This document shows positions 45,401 to 57,700 of a stretch of 64,000 nt of DNA, in pieces (within the stretch, counting starts at the first letter, position 1; every line of letters begins with the position of its first letter). The position numbers were made by a program, and so were the translations under genes. The notes beneath the pieces were generated by a model. That model did no database searches. It had not been told where the DNA came from and saw only the letters and a list, made by a program, of their open reading frames with translations. The stretch is from Callaeas wilsoni. Its lineage: Eukaryota > Chordata > Aves > Passeriformes > Callaeidae. The DNA lies in the NCBI GenBank assembly GCA_013398955.1, contig VWPU01017668.1:1-64000 (forward strand). Reading direction: 5' to 3'.

Positions 45401-47142
45401 TGTCCATGGGTTTGTGAGGGAAAACGGCAGTTTATCCAAAAATCAAACAGATGTAGATTTGAAATTGTTGAACTGTCGAGACTGGGGAACCCAGTGATAC
45501 CATTTCTCCAAGCACAGTTTTGTTAGGTTAAAAATCGCAATTCATGTGTCTTGAGCAAGTGCGTCTGAGGTTTTCAAATAACTACTTCTATTCTTTTTGA
45601 ATGAACGCTTTCCCCTCTGGTTGTATATTCATTTCACTGCCTCAGTGAAGGTAAAACTGTTTGATTTCACAGTGGGATTATCATTTTCCTGTTGATCTCT
45701 AGTTTCCTGAGTAACTCATCATAATATCAAATCCAGCTTTGTCTCTGGGTGGTTCCATAACATTTCCCTATAAGTAACTCCTTAGCTATTCTGAGGTGGG
45801 CTGGCAGAGGGCCACAGTGGTATGCAGATGATACGAACCCTCGCTGCAAAACCAAATAGCTGTGAGAAGGTAAAGGTACAGCTCATACGCCGATGCGTTA
45901 GTCATGTTTGGCTGACAGAGGTTTTCTTCTTGGGGAGTTTGTGCTTGTGAGGTTGTTTGCTGAGAGGTTACCTGCAGGGCCTGATGGCAGCTCTTGCAAG
46001 GGTGATAAATTAATACTTTGCATGCTAATCTCAGAACAGCTACTTGCAAAGTAAAGCACTCATCAACAAGGGAGAAGTTGACTGTACAGCTCAGTTAGTT
46101 GAGGAAGAAAATAAGACTTGCAATATATTCTCTCCTGTAGGCTCAGGACTAAGTATCTATGTTTCTGTGGACCAGCTTTATTAACTGGGGCTGGTCTGCA
46201 AGGGAGTGCTAAATAAGTCCTGAAGTTGAGTTGTTAATGCCACTCTGGAGACTGCAGTTGAGGGGAGGCAGGACATAATGCTCCACTTGATGAAGTCCTG
46301 AGGTGAGGCATGAGCTCTGGAAGAACACAAAGATAAGGAGATTGCTTGGGCCAAACCTTCTTTATTCTCATTTTAGTTGGTTTTGTGGTTTTGTTTGGTT
46401 GGTTTTTCCAAATGAAATCAAATTTTGGGAAAGCTGAAGAGAGGACAGTGTGGAGGAAAGGAGGCATGAGAGGAGGTTAGAGTTGTTGTATGGAACAGAT
46501 TTGGAAAATTTGGAAAGCTGTGAGACTGCATCATATTTGGGCATTTCTAGGATATGACAACGGTTGTAAATAGCCTCACTGTGCCATCATCTGTTGGCCT
46601 TTATTATCATTATTTGCTGATGACATTCCTGTTAGTCCTTGAAACATGCTGGGCATTTCTCCATTTCCTTTTGGTTAGCTCCCCAGCATGCTTTGTCTAA
46701 ACCCTGGTATTACAGCCAGAGCCAGGAGATACGCAGTTACTATTCTGCTTGAAAATACATTTTGAATAATGCTGCATATATTTTACAGATTTTATATCCA
46801 TTCTGTAATATTCTAACTGCCTTCTTCGCTGATATACAGCCTCTAGATTTGATCCTATAGTAATGGGAAAAAATACTGTATTACTTCCTGGCTCTTCTCT
46901 CCTCATTTTCCAATTCTCTCCTTCCTTGAAATATGATCTATTTTGTTCTTTCTATTTCTGTTCCAACATACATTATACATCCGGATCCCCATATGCACTT
47001 GCTATTACTGCTTAGTACTTAATTCAGGGTTATTTGACTTTACTGAAGCTAGCTGGCTAGCTTAGCCCTCCTTGTGTCCTTCTTCATCCCCCCCTTTCAA
47101 CCCATCCCTGCCTCTCCTTCTCTCTCTCCCTCCCTCCTTTTC
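42426..47142. other. Gene-free intronic stretch
   Basis: No gene could be supported. It contains a perfect 10-bp stem hairpin at 44164-44187 and a 16-bp duplication (AATGTCCAGCTCTCCA, 43118-43133 and 43143-43158). A near-palindrome AAGCTAGC-TG-GCTAGCTT lies at 47046-47063. A pyrimidine-rich tract at about 47085-47142 directly precedes the CR1 piece. Confidence 0.5.
44164..44187. repeat. Perfect inverted repeat (10-bp arms, 4-base loop)
   Basis: CAGCTTATGT, TTGC, ACATAAGCTG: the two arms are exact reverse complements. Flanking bases do not extend the pairing, so it is too short for a microRNA precursor. It may be a small cruciform-prone site or chance. Confidence 0.9.
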
Positions 47143-47200
47143 TCACAGAATATTCTGAGTTGGAAGGGACCCACAAGGCTCATTGAGTCCAACTCCTAAG
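47143..47200 (-). mobile_element. CR1 LINE 3'-end fragment (reverse)
   Basis: TCACAGAATATTCTGAGTTGG, then AAGGGACCCACAAGG and ATTGAGTCCAACTCCTAA, is the reversed 3' terminus of the CR1 type seen at 37605 (AACTCAGCATATTCTGTGATT). Only about 58 bases are present. Confidence 0.85.
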
Positions 47201-47227
47201 TGAATAGTTCATATTTTCACCTTCTAT

Positions 47228-47350
47228 TCATAGAATCACAGAATCATAAAATGGTCTCCGTTGGAAGGGACATTAAAGATCATCTCTTTCCAAACCCCTC
47301 ACAACAGGCAGGGACACCTTCCGCTAGACCAGGTCGCTCAGGGTCCCATC
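47228..47350 (-). mobile_element. CR1 LINE 3'-end fragment (reverse), second copy
   Basis: TCATAGAATCACAGAATCAT, then GTTGGAAGGGACATTAAAGA, TCATCTCTTTCCAAACC, CAGGCAGGGACACCTTCCGC, TAGACCAGGTCGCTCAGGGT and CCCATCCCATTC match the reversed 3' 120 bases or so of CR1. It lies only 27 bases from the preceding CR1 piece, in the same orientation but of a different 3'-end type. The two are therefore separate insertions. Confidence 0.93.
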
Positions 47351-50300
47351 CCATTCATTTGCCTGTCTTTGCCTGTTTATTTTATTTACATGAATGGCTC
47401 TTGAGATAAAAATAATATATTTATGAGAAAAGCCTTCTTTCATGCTCACTAGAACATTACCAAATATCAGCTGTACAAGTGTTTTGAAAATCTAGTTTCT
47501 GTATTTTAGAGGGGAAAATGAGTGTCTTTAAGCACCGTGCTATGTAAGTATAATTTCTTTTAACCATCTATTTTGTGTATTACTTCATCATTTATTTCCC
47601 CAGTGAAATAAGACAAGTGAGTTTGTCAGTCCTGGTTTGCATGCTGGTATCTTGGTTAGATGCTGAGTTTACAAGAACTGCAGAGAATGTTTGATTGCTT
47701 TGTTCCTTTTCATTGAAAGAAATGAAAGATAAAATGCTAAGAAAGTGAAATTTCAGTATCTCTTCTTCTGTGCAGCTCCTCATCTGTCACTGGAAAAGAG
47801 GAATTTTTTTAACAAATATTTGATTATGTTTCTATTTCAAAGCAAGATTTGGAAATATCAGTGCTAGAAACCATTTCTGGAGAGAGAGATCTGTATCATT
47901 TCTCCACACTGAGGATAGGGATGGTTAGGACATTTCCTACTTTTTCTTTTTCTTTTTTTCTTTTTTTTTTTTTTTTTTTTAAATTTGTTAGGAAGTGGGA
48001 GGCAACGAAGACAGCATCCAGCCCCTTTGCCTGATAAGAAACAAGGACTGGTCTTAGCATGGTGCTGGTCATGTAACAGGACTTCAGCTGGTAAACCTGT
48101 GTCTGGAAGTTGGCCTTGGAGAAGGATCGACTCAATGTGGAAATGTAGCTTGCTCCTGTGCCTGCTTTCATTTTTTTAAAGTAACTGAGAAGTTTTCATG
48201 AACAATGAGCTGATTGAAGCGAAGAGAACTATTTGGCCAAAAATCCCATCTTTCTGTGAACTGACAATATTACAGATTATCTGCTGAGCTGTCTGACTGT
48301 AATTCAGAGAAATGCATGACCTCTCTGGCTTTATTACTGCATCTTGTGTGGGTGAGCCAATTCTACTCCCCTGCATTTTACAAGTCTTGCTGTTCTCCTC
48401 AAGTTGACTAATATTTTGTACTGCTAAACAGTGTTTTGGTTCCCTCGTTGGGTGTATTTGATGGCCTCACTGTCTTAAATAGTGGCTGGAACAAAAAATT
48501 GCAACTTTCTGATTCAGAACTTCTGGAAAAACCCATTTTGTTCCCATTTGAGAAGCACTTGTGAACATCTCTGACCTGCAGTTACAGATAAGTGGAGAAT
48601 ATAGGCCCATTCTGGTGACTTGTTCTCCAAGAGATTTTCTTTAATAGCCAGCCTGAGATGGCCAAGACTATCATGCTTTCAGGATGTCATTCCATTAATT
48701 CTAAGGAGAGAGCATTACTCTGACAACGGTTTTCCATTTAGTCTCTTGTCTGCTACTGCTCTGAGCCTTCTTGTCAGTTGGACCTTGGGTTTTCCTTCCG
48801 CATGCAATGGTGACAATGACTTGCTGCTTATCTCATGTTGAGATTTACTAATTCATGGTGCTGTAGGAGCTAAATAGGAAAATGGAGAAGATTTACGCAG
48901 GAGAAAAGCCTTGTATTGGTATTCCTTGCAAGTTCCCTTCTGTTCCAGAGGTTTATATTTCTAGAGAGATCACTCTTACTTTTTTAATCTGAGACAGAAA
49001 TTAAGATGTAGTTTGTCAAACCTATCAAGAGCATTGCATAATGCCAATGAAACATCAGATTTACTTAATGGCATGCAGTGGGCCTGATTCTATGTGCAGT
49101 GTGCACCTGCACAGCACTGTGCACACCTAAGCATGGCACAAGAGTGATTTTAACTTAGAGTAGTGTCTGATGCAACTGCTCTCTGGCTCTGATCAGCAGA
49201 TGGAGATGCTTGAAAAGGTTGTGAGCAGTGTTGTGGGTTATATGCCTCCAAATCCAACTGGCTCCTCTTGGAAACATTTTATTAGTGTTCAGATTCTGCC
49301 TCGTCTTTCAGTCCAATCCAACAGAGCTTTCTCTGAATTGCAATGTCTGGTGGATCATGCAGGCTGTGATCCAATATCCTGGCTTTATTTTCAATTTGGT
49401 AGCAGCACAGTAAGTTCCTCCAAGTAACTGCATAGGATGCATGAGAATAAAGCAATTCCAAAATGCTGAATAAATATCGACAGAATAGAATCCAGAACAG
49501 GAAAGTTCATACAGGGAGATTAAGGAAGATGGATGGCTCACACTTTGAGTGGCTGCTGTGGCAGGATTCCACCACGGTTCAGTCATGCATGGAGTCATCA
49601 CCACTGCTTTCAGCAGCCTGTGTGTAGCTGCTACACCACAGGTACCAGACACTGCCTTCTTGGTTGTGATAGAAAAATCCTGGTGTGACTGAATTACCCA
49701 GGACTGTGAGTCCAGTAAAACATAACTCAATCAAGTAGCTCCAGAGGCCTGATACCTACCAGGTATCATTTCATAAAAGTAGTCATGTCTCTAGAATCTC
49801 AACCAAAATCACAACTTGTTCCTTCTTTAACACTAGAACTATTTCCCTTCTACACTACATTGTAATATTACTGTTAACAACAGATGATCTTACTTCTTTC
49901 CTCTTCATACATCCTGACCAAACAGTAGAAAAACTGAACATGGCTACAGAGACTGAAAATAAAGATTTATTACATAGTCTTTAGTGTTATATCAATGCAC
50001 AAGCAAAGTGTATGTCCGAATCCTTCATTTTTATGGCAAAGAAAAGATTATTCTATATTTAAAATGAAAATGGCATTGAATTAAAATGTTATTTTGTTGA
50101 AGTCCATTGTAAAACCCAGGGCTTGCAGAGGGGAGACAAAACCAATTCATCTTTATTATAATTGCAAGGCTCTGATCTTGTTTGCTTAGATGCTATGGTG
50201 ATAGACTCAAAATTGGCGCTTGGTAAGCACAACATACTTTTTGCATAATATTGGTTAAGCTGTTCCAGGAATTTTTCACCTCCGGGTGAAATTGCCTGCT

Positions 50301-53300
50301 AAAGCAATGTTGAAATTGGCCTTGGTTGTGTGGAAGCTTTGCCTGATGATTTTGTAATAGATCATGGTGAATTTTTTTCATGATCCTATTAAGAAAGAAC
50401 TGAGGAGACTGAACATTCATCATTATAAAAATTGCTATTTGACTGAAGGTTCTTTCACAAGTGCAAATCTGCTTTGTTAATCTTCTGTTTCCTTTACCCT
50501 CGTTGGTACCATTCCTCAGATTTTGTGCTAAGTGCAGATATACAATTTAGCAAGTGTAGAAAACAAAAGCCGTGAAACAATCATCACTAAAAAGCCCCTT
50601 CTGATCTCCTGACAGCTTTGCCAGGCATGAAGGCTTCACTCTGTGGTGTCTCTGGTGGCAAAGGCAGTTTGATTTTCACCATGTCCTCTCATCCCTGCTT
50701 ATGTCCTTCTGGCTCTCACCATAGCTGTATCAGCACACTTATTTGAGGCGCTTACCTGGAACACCCAACAACGAAATGAGCAGGGCTTTAAAAAAAAAGT
50801 CCATTTCTGCAGGAGTGTGTGTGCTCTGCTATTCTCTTTTGATTGAAGAGAATAACTGCTTAGCCAAAAAATGGGTTTTCAGCTACTGAAGTAGTTGGTA
50901 GGGAGGAGAAGGGATGCTGGTAAACAGTTTAATAAAATGAAAAATGAAATAAAAATGAAAAATGGTGGCCCATTGCATCTTGCTGCTGAGATTCACAAGA
51001 TGTAGAAACCAAATAGCTTTGCTTCTCCCTGGTATCAGCAGAGACATTCATCTAGTAGACCCATGTTCTGATCCCTGTGCTCGATTTGGGACACTTTTGT
51101 CTCTGACATATTCTTTCTGCCAGACTGCAGGGCATGTTTCAGCACTCCTTCCCTCCCCCTAAAGCAGCTGAATTTATCATAAAATAATTGTATATTGATT
51201 GAGATGGAGAGCAAATGTAAAACTGCCCCAATGGCTGAGCTGTGACATTCCCTGGGCCTTCCCATTCTTGAGCTGGGCAACCTGGAGGTCACAGTCCATC
51301 CTCGCTCCATGTCTGAGAGCCCTCACCAGCAGCCTATAAATTATACCCTTACCAGGCACTTTTTCTCACAGTATACCCGTTATATGACCCCAAACAGATA
51401 TTTATTTTCCCTTTGCCCACCTATCTTTGATCTTTTCCTTGCCAAACTGTGAAAATACAGATTGAACAGACTCAGATGACATTGCACTTGACTCAGAGTA
51501 AGTCTTAGTCATAGATGCTATAATGTCACAAAATTACTGTCTTGATCCAGCACAGTTTAAGACACGTTTGAGGTATTTTATTTTATCTAATATGAAATGT
51601 ATGACAAAGCACTACATAATATTGGCCATATTAAGTAAATGTAGCACTTTGAGGTAACAAGATTTTGTACAAAGGGAATGTTATTACACAGGATTTTCCA
51701 GAAACTTCTAGCTACCTAACCTTGCATTGGAGTCTAGGAGAAATTGTAAAATAATTGCAAATTGTGCAAATGAAACAAAGAGCAAGATAAGGTGAACAGC
51801 AAGCTTAGTGCTCCTATGCATGAAGTAGATTCAAGCAGTAGCAAGGTGAGCTCTGTTAAGCAACGTGCACTGAAACACAGCCAGGTGTAAACTTGGCTAA
51901 AGAAACAGGGCTATGTCTCATTACCTCATGTAGAATGAGGATACAGCATTTTGCAAAGCCATGGCATCGAAAAGGAAATTTCATCTCTGAGGTCCTATCC
52001 TTCAGAGCATTTCAGCTTTTTTTTTTGGGGGGTGCTCAGCACAGCTAAGCTCCAGAGCTTTTGCAAAGAGCTCAGTGTGAATTGAGTCATCTGACTTTTC
52101 AGCCCTTGACTTTGAGCAGTGTGTTTGACTTTTCACTCCAGCGAGGTTGCTGTGATGAGCCAAATGCAAGCAGGGCATATTGCTGACACTGCTCCTGTGA
52201 GCAGGAGTTGAGCAAAACATAACATGCATATTTACTTTGCTATTTAACATGCAAAAAATAATTTAAATAAATTAAAATCCTAACACCTTGGTGGGAAATC
52301 AATGAATCACTTAATGACAGTAGATTCTCCTGTACGTTTTGTGTCTGCATTAATGCTGCATTAAATCAAATTACTTTCATTATGATGGATGTGAACCAAA
52401 CTCATTTAGCAACAGGACAACCAGCACTTTCTTACCGTTAGAATTTCCATGTTTCCATCAGAGACCTTGGTTCAGGGAAACATAACAGTTCAGGCTAGGT
52501 GTGAGTTTTTGTACATCAAGCTTCTGCAGAAATACCTTTTAAAATGAGAGCTGAGGTTGAATATGTGCCCAGTATGCAGTGGACTACACAAAACCAATAA
52601 AAATGAATTGCTGAAATCCCACACAAATTCTTCTTTTCTGAGTATATTTGCTATCTGGAAAAAAGGCATGGACGGTTTTTGGGTTGGTCCTGTCGTCTCT
52701 GTTCCTCCCTGCCCTTACCACAAAATCAACTATTCAATAATCACAATATTAGCAACTTCAGAATAAAAAAATCTTGGACAGCTGGTTGTAGTTGCAAATT
52801 TGTTCTCTTCACAGAAAAATGAAATAATTTATGCGCAAAACTGACCTGATCTTAGAGTTAACCAGAGATATTTAATTCCTGTTTCAAGACTCTGGGTCAG
52901 CCCTAAGGGATTGATACCCACCTAAGGAAACCAAGGTCCCCACAACTTTTGTTGTTTACAATAATATTGAACAAAATTCCCATGAAATTCCCTGATCAGA
53001 AAAGACAGTTCAGCTTAGCTACATGTTTCCTAGCCCATCTGCTTTTCCTGTTACAAGATTATGTTGTCATCGTACACTTTATTAGGAGTGATTTTTTTTT
53101 CTAATGTACCATGTGCCATTAACGTGAGGTACAATGTTCATCCAAGAGACTTGAACCAGGGACAGCAGGGCCGAAGAACCAGACCTTTCCCTTAGCTACA
53201 GAAACCATTCTGGCATGGAGGAGTAGCAGGTTCTTCAAGTTCCTCTGACCAGCTTCTAGAGAGACATAATAATGTGCCCTTGGTTCTATATCCTGCTTCT

Positions 53301-53344
53301 GAAACTGATGTTTAGGACATATCCACGTGGATGTGTTTAGATGT
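47351..53344. other. Gene-free intronic stretch
   Basis: No gene could be supported. The minus frame 49730-49308 (140 codons) is unrecognised. A fragment at about 49081-49140 begins GGGCCTGATTCTATG, like a common amniote repeat, and contains TGTGCAC/GTGCACA inverted arms. A T-rich tract lies at 47939-47980 and a T8-G6 junction at about 52018-52032. Confidence 0.5.
47939..47980 (+). repeat. T-rich tract, (CTTTTT)n passing into poly-T
   Basis: T runs interrupted by single C bases pass into an uninterrupted run of 20 T. On the minus strand this is a poly-A, but no retroposon body was recognised next to it. Confidence 0.9.
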
Positions 53345-53877
53345 TGTTGTGGTTAAGGAATGGTACTCCCCTGTTTGGTGCCCCCCAATTTAGACTCTCC
53401 AAACCACACTGCTGGTTGCATGCTCCCCCTCCCCCTCTCCCTGCCCCCCTGCACCGAGCTGGAGAGGAGAATTGAAGGCACAAAAGGCAATGATCACAGA
53501 TCGAGGTAAGAACAATTTACTGGAAACAGCAATGAGATCAGAAAACAAACAGTAACAGCAACAATATTACTAACAAAAGAGTACAAAAGAGGGAGTGATT
53601 CACACGCAAAAATGCTCACCAGGAGCTTGACCTGACCACAGCCACACCACCCTGACCAGTCTCGCCAGCTTGGAACCAGCACCACCCAGCCACTCCATCT
53701 GCCTCAGGAGCAGCACCACTCTTACTCAACCAGAAGGAAGCTCTTCTCCCTGGAAGAAAGTCCCTTTCTCCACCCCTGGCAATGAGGTGAGGTGGTATAG
53801 AATAACTTCCATGTCCTAGTCATGTCCCCTCCTGACTACTGCAAAAAATTAACCCTATCATAGCCAGAACCAGGACA
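53345..53877 (-). mobile_element. Solo LTR of an avian endogenous retrovirus, reverse orientation
   Basis: A 533-bp element on the minus strand. Its 5' end is at 53877 (reverse complement TGTCCTGGTTCTGGCTATGA, then TAGGGTTAATTTTTTGCAGT) and its 3' end at 53345 (TTCCTTAACCACAACA). In + orientation the landmarks include CCCCCCAATTTAGACTCTCC, AAGGCAATGATCACAGATCG, AGGTAAGAACAATTTACTGG, GAGTGATTCACACGCAAAAA and GGAAGAAAGTCCCTTTCTCC, in the order known for a related avian LTR family. It shares terminal motifs (AGTTAATTTT near the 5' end and ACCACAACA-type 3' end) with the LTR at 39322, but little in between. No internal retroviral sequence flanks it. Confidence 0.9.
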
Positions 53878-54667
53878 GACATCCTGGAACTAACTGCCTG
53901 TATTTGGCGTCACCTTATTGCAGCAGTGTGAGAAATCCAATGTATCCCACTGGCAAGGCATGCTCAGAAAGAGTAGACTATTACCTACAGTACTGCTGGA
54001 TAAGATGTGCACAGGAATTCTGGAGTGGCTATTGCATTGTAAATCCACATGCTCGTTTATCCTCCCATACTACATCTGTCTAGTCAGACCCTTAGATTTA
54101 TTAAATGAATTCTGGGTAAGAGCGGTTATAGTATGTATAAGGACATTTGACTGTGTTTAAAAGTCCTGCATGAAATTCACAGCATAGTACCTAACCAAAA
54201 TTTACATCAGTGGGACTTGGATGTAACTTTTTATTTGCATCAGAATCCTTACAGAGAGGTGAACTTCTGCTGTGAGATAGGCTGATATTTACTGAACTCG
54301 CTTTTCACTTGTCTCGGTCACATTGCAAGCCATTTAAAAGACATCTTTTTTGCATTTCTGAGCACAGGAGCAAGTGCTGCAGCTTCATGCATTATTGAAA
54401 AGTGTGGTCTCGGCTCGTACAATATAGCAGGGATCCAAATGATCTCCAGACACCAGCTTTTTATATACACACAGGCGGGTCAAAAATGAGGTTCCAGAAA
54501 GGTATAAAAGTGAAAGGACTGAAAGCAAATGCAGAACATAAATAAAAACTTGGGCTTATGCAAAAATGAACAAATTTTTACTGGGGAGGCAGCAGATGAA
54601 AATACCAGGCTTTAGAAGTTCAAGTGACCTCTAAATTCATTTTTGTGATAATCTCAGCTGGCCAGGC

Positions 54668-54703
54668 ACTCACTCCCTCCCTCCCTCTCTCTCTCTCTCT
54701 CTC
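54668..54703 (+). repeat. (CTCC)n/(CT)n microsatellite
   Basis: CACTCCCTCCCTCCC passes into an uninterrupted run of about ten CT units. Likely polymorphic. Confidence 0.9.
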
Positions 54704-57700
54704 AGCTTCTTCTCTGGAAGCTATTTTGCTCTGTGTATAACTATTGAATGTTCTTTGAAGCAGAACCTCAGTAACCCATTTCCTGGTTGAATGCTCTCAC
54801 CTGAAGGTCATATTTAGTCATCCATTCCCTTCACCTGACCTGTGCTATAATGAAGAAAAGCCTGAAAAGGTATTTAATAGCCAATGGAAATGCTTTAGTG
54901 TGAGAGAATTGAGGTTCTTGGCCCCTTTAGGAAAAGATCGAGGTGCCACTTCGGGAGACTTTATGTCCTGTTTTTCTCCTTCTGGTACCAGTTATGTATG
55001 TTAATTCAACAAAGTGAGGTAGGAAAAGGACCTGTGTGTGCAAAGTGACAAATCCCAACACGAAACACAGATTTCTGTCAAGGGGAGGAGGTAATGAAGT
55101 GTTGAAACAAAGTGTAAAAGCAAATCCTTCCCCTTCAGGTCATGACTGGATGCCTCCTCTGGAAGTTCTGTTTTAAACAGAAGAGATGGGGCTTAATAAA
55201 GGCGCAACTGGGTGAAATGTAGGGGTCAGTACTATGGAAGAGTTCAGATTAGATCTAAAGCTATGTCACTGAATTCATGACAGAGTTTGCTTCCCAGTGA
55301 CGGCAGGAGTTATTTCATGTGAGACAAATGTGTGCATTTGAGGTTTTGGAAATCTTCTCTTTTCCCAAGCAGGAAAGGATTTTCAAAAATTTATTTTTAC
55401 TTTTCTCTTCCCATTAAGAACAAACAAACAAACAAAAGCACCCAAACCCAGAACTAACTCTGGTATATCCCAGCAGCTAGACCAAGTTCTTTCCCTCTCC
55501 AAGATTTTCCAAATGCGTGTTCCCTCATGAGCTTCCCCTTTCTTGTGCATCAGCTTGAGCACTGATACAGCCACATACTGTGCTGTTCACTCATTTGCTG
55601 GCATATAATGTTCCCTGGGTTTGTGGTAACTCAGTGGTCACTGAAAATTCTCTTCACAACTCTGTCTATTTGTCTTTCCATGTATTTTTGCTAACTGGGC
55701 CTGGAAAAGTACCATCTACAGGCATGCTGCTGTATACCTATAAAATATTCATACTAAGATTGACAAGTCAGTGTAGCTGGGCCCTAAGTTAAGCCAGTAA
55801 TACTCTTTTAAGATTCTGGTAAATATACCAGGGGCTTTTGTTATCCGCTTTGTTTTTTTCAAGTGTTAGTTCTACACACATATGAGATGGGTAAGCCAGA
55901 CTTTTTGTTTAAGATGTGCTACATTATTTCCATAAATCTTACATTGTTGGCCGTTTAAATTATTATGAGCCAAGGTCCCTGGCACTAGAGGCTACACACT
56001 ACAATGAAACGTGTTCGTATTTTCTGTGTTTATGAATCTAAATTATGACAGGGTACTTTTTTTCTCCTCTGTCTCATGTTTTTTCTCCTCAGAGCACTCC
56101 ACTGTGGATATTCACAGATGGGCTAATAACAATCGCAATGGTTGCCTATTTGTCACCCTGTCATGGGTTGCCAGAGATTCTTTATTTGTGCTATTAAAAA
56201 CATACAAATAAAAACCACCTTTTAGTTGTCTGATAGTCCTCCTTGAAGGCCTATTTAATTTCCAGAGAGGCATTGAAAAAATCAAGTTTTTACTACTTAT
56301 AAAGAATGAGAAAGAAACTTCTTTCCTGCTTAATTGTAACTGATCTAGATATGCTTTCTGCAGACCTGCCACACATAGCGCTTATGCAGTGTGTTTCCTT
56401 CCTTTATCCAAAGGTAGCCTATGAGGGCAGTTCAGATCACAGCCAAGCAATGAAGAACAAGTGACACAATGTGCTCACCTGTTTGACAATATCTTTATCT
56501 ATGTCACCTGTGTGTTACAGGATTTTCTCTTCTTGAGCTTTTCTAGCGCAAAAGTTTTTCCTACTTTTATCAAGCAGGTGGCTTTGCCTTTTTTTTCTCC
56601 CACATTTCCAGCAGTTCATCTCCAACTTTTACCATTGAAGCAATGACTTTCAGGTCCTAAAATAGAAACTAGTTCCTAGTAGAAAGGAACATGTACCCAG
56701 CCATTGCAAGACAAGGTGCAATGTTGCATATGAAATCACAGGTAAAACCCGAGTATGTAGCCCCCGGCAATTCTCCCAAGCAGGACTTACTTGGCAGCCT
56801 GTGCTTCACATCTTAGTTTTCTCAAAAACATCCTGAGAGGTTTTCACAGATTACAAGTTATGAAAACTTTACTCTCCTACCTGTGGTGCTGATATGTGTA
56901 GCACCACACTCACACCTGTATGCTGAGCCTGGGTATTTGCTTGGCAAGTATCTTCAAAATACCTGTGCAGCTGGATCCAGTCCTCTCCCTGCCAACACAC
57001 GTCTCCTGTGGCTTTGTTCAGAGCACAAGGAAAGTTTTCAGGGCAGGGAATATATTTCTCTTTGTTTTCAGACCACACATAGAAAAATGGAGCTGATCTT
57101 GGCTGGAGGTAATAGGTCAGGTCACGACAGAAACAGGGAATGCTTGTAGTAGCTACCAATGTAATTCTCCTACCTTGTGGCTGGACTTTACAGAAAGCTT
57201 CAAAGTTTTTCCACAGTGCCATCTTCTAGGATCCTAATAAATTATGCACACTTGCTGGAGTTGGCTATCTGATACTCTCCCTTCTGGTGCTCTCTTACAA
57301 AATTACTTCCTCTGGGAACTTTTAGTAATGGAAGACATGGCCAAGATGAAGTGAGAGCTTGCTAATTGGTAGTGATGGTCTACTGAAGCACTAAGTAATC
57401 TTACTATATACTGTTTTTCTCAGATCTCGTTTCTATCTAAAATTGCTGCTATGTCTCCAGCTGGAAAGTAGAGCTTGTCTCAAAGAAGATGCACTTTTCC
57501 CACGTTCTACAATTGATTACTCATTACAATAAGTATAGGCACCACACTTTCAGAGTTCTGTCCCTGTTACAATCCGCTGTTCACATTCATGCTAATGTGG
57601 CCATTTTGCTTAGGGTTTGCTGTGTGCAAGTGATAAAAGACATTAATGTTTCCCTGGAGTAGCTAATGGGCTCTTTCATAATTTGCATGTCCCCTGTTGG

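Noticed and set aside
49081..49140. Possible amniote repeat beginning GGGCCTGATTC
   Set aside because: The similarity is limited to the first 12 bases or so, which is too little to name.
49308..49730. 140-codon minus-strand frame
   Set aside because: No recognised family; a shorter frame overlaps on the other strand; no supporting signals.
53140..53240. tRNA-SINE-like text (ACTTGAACCAGGGACAGCAGG)
   Set aside because: Only one motif resembles a SINE tail; the body is not recognisable.
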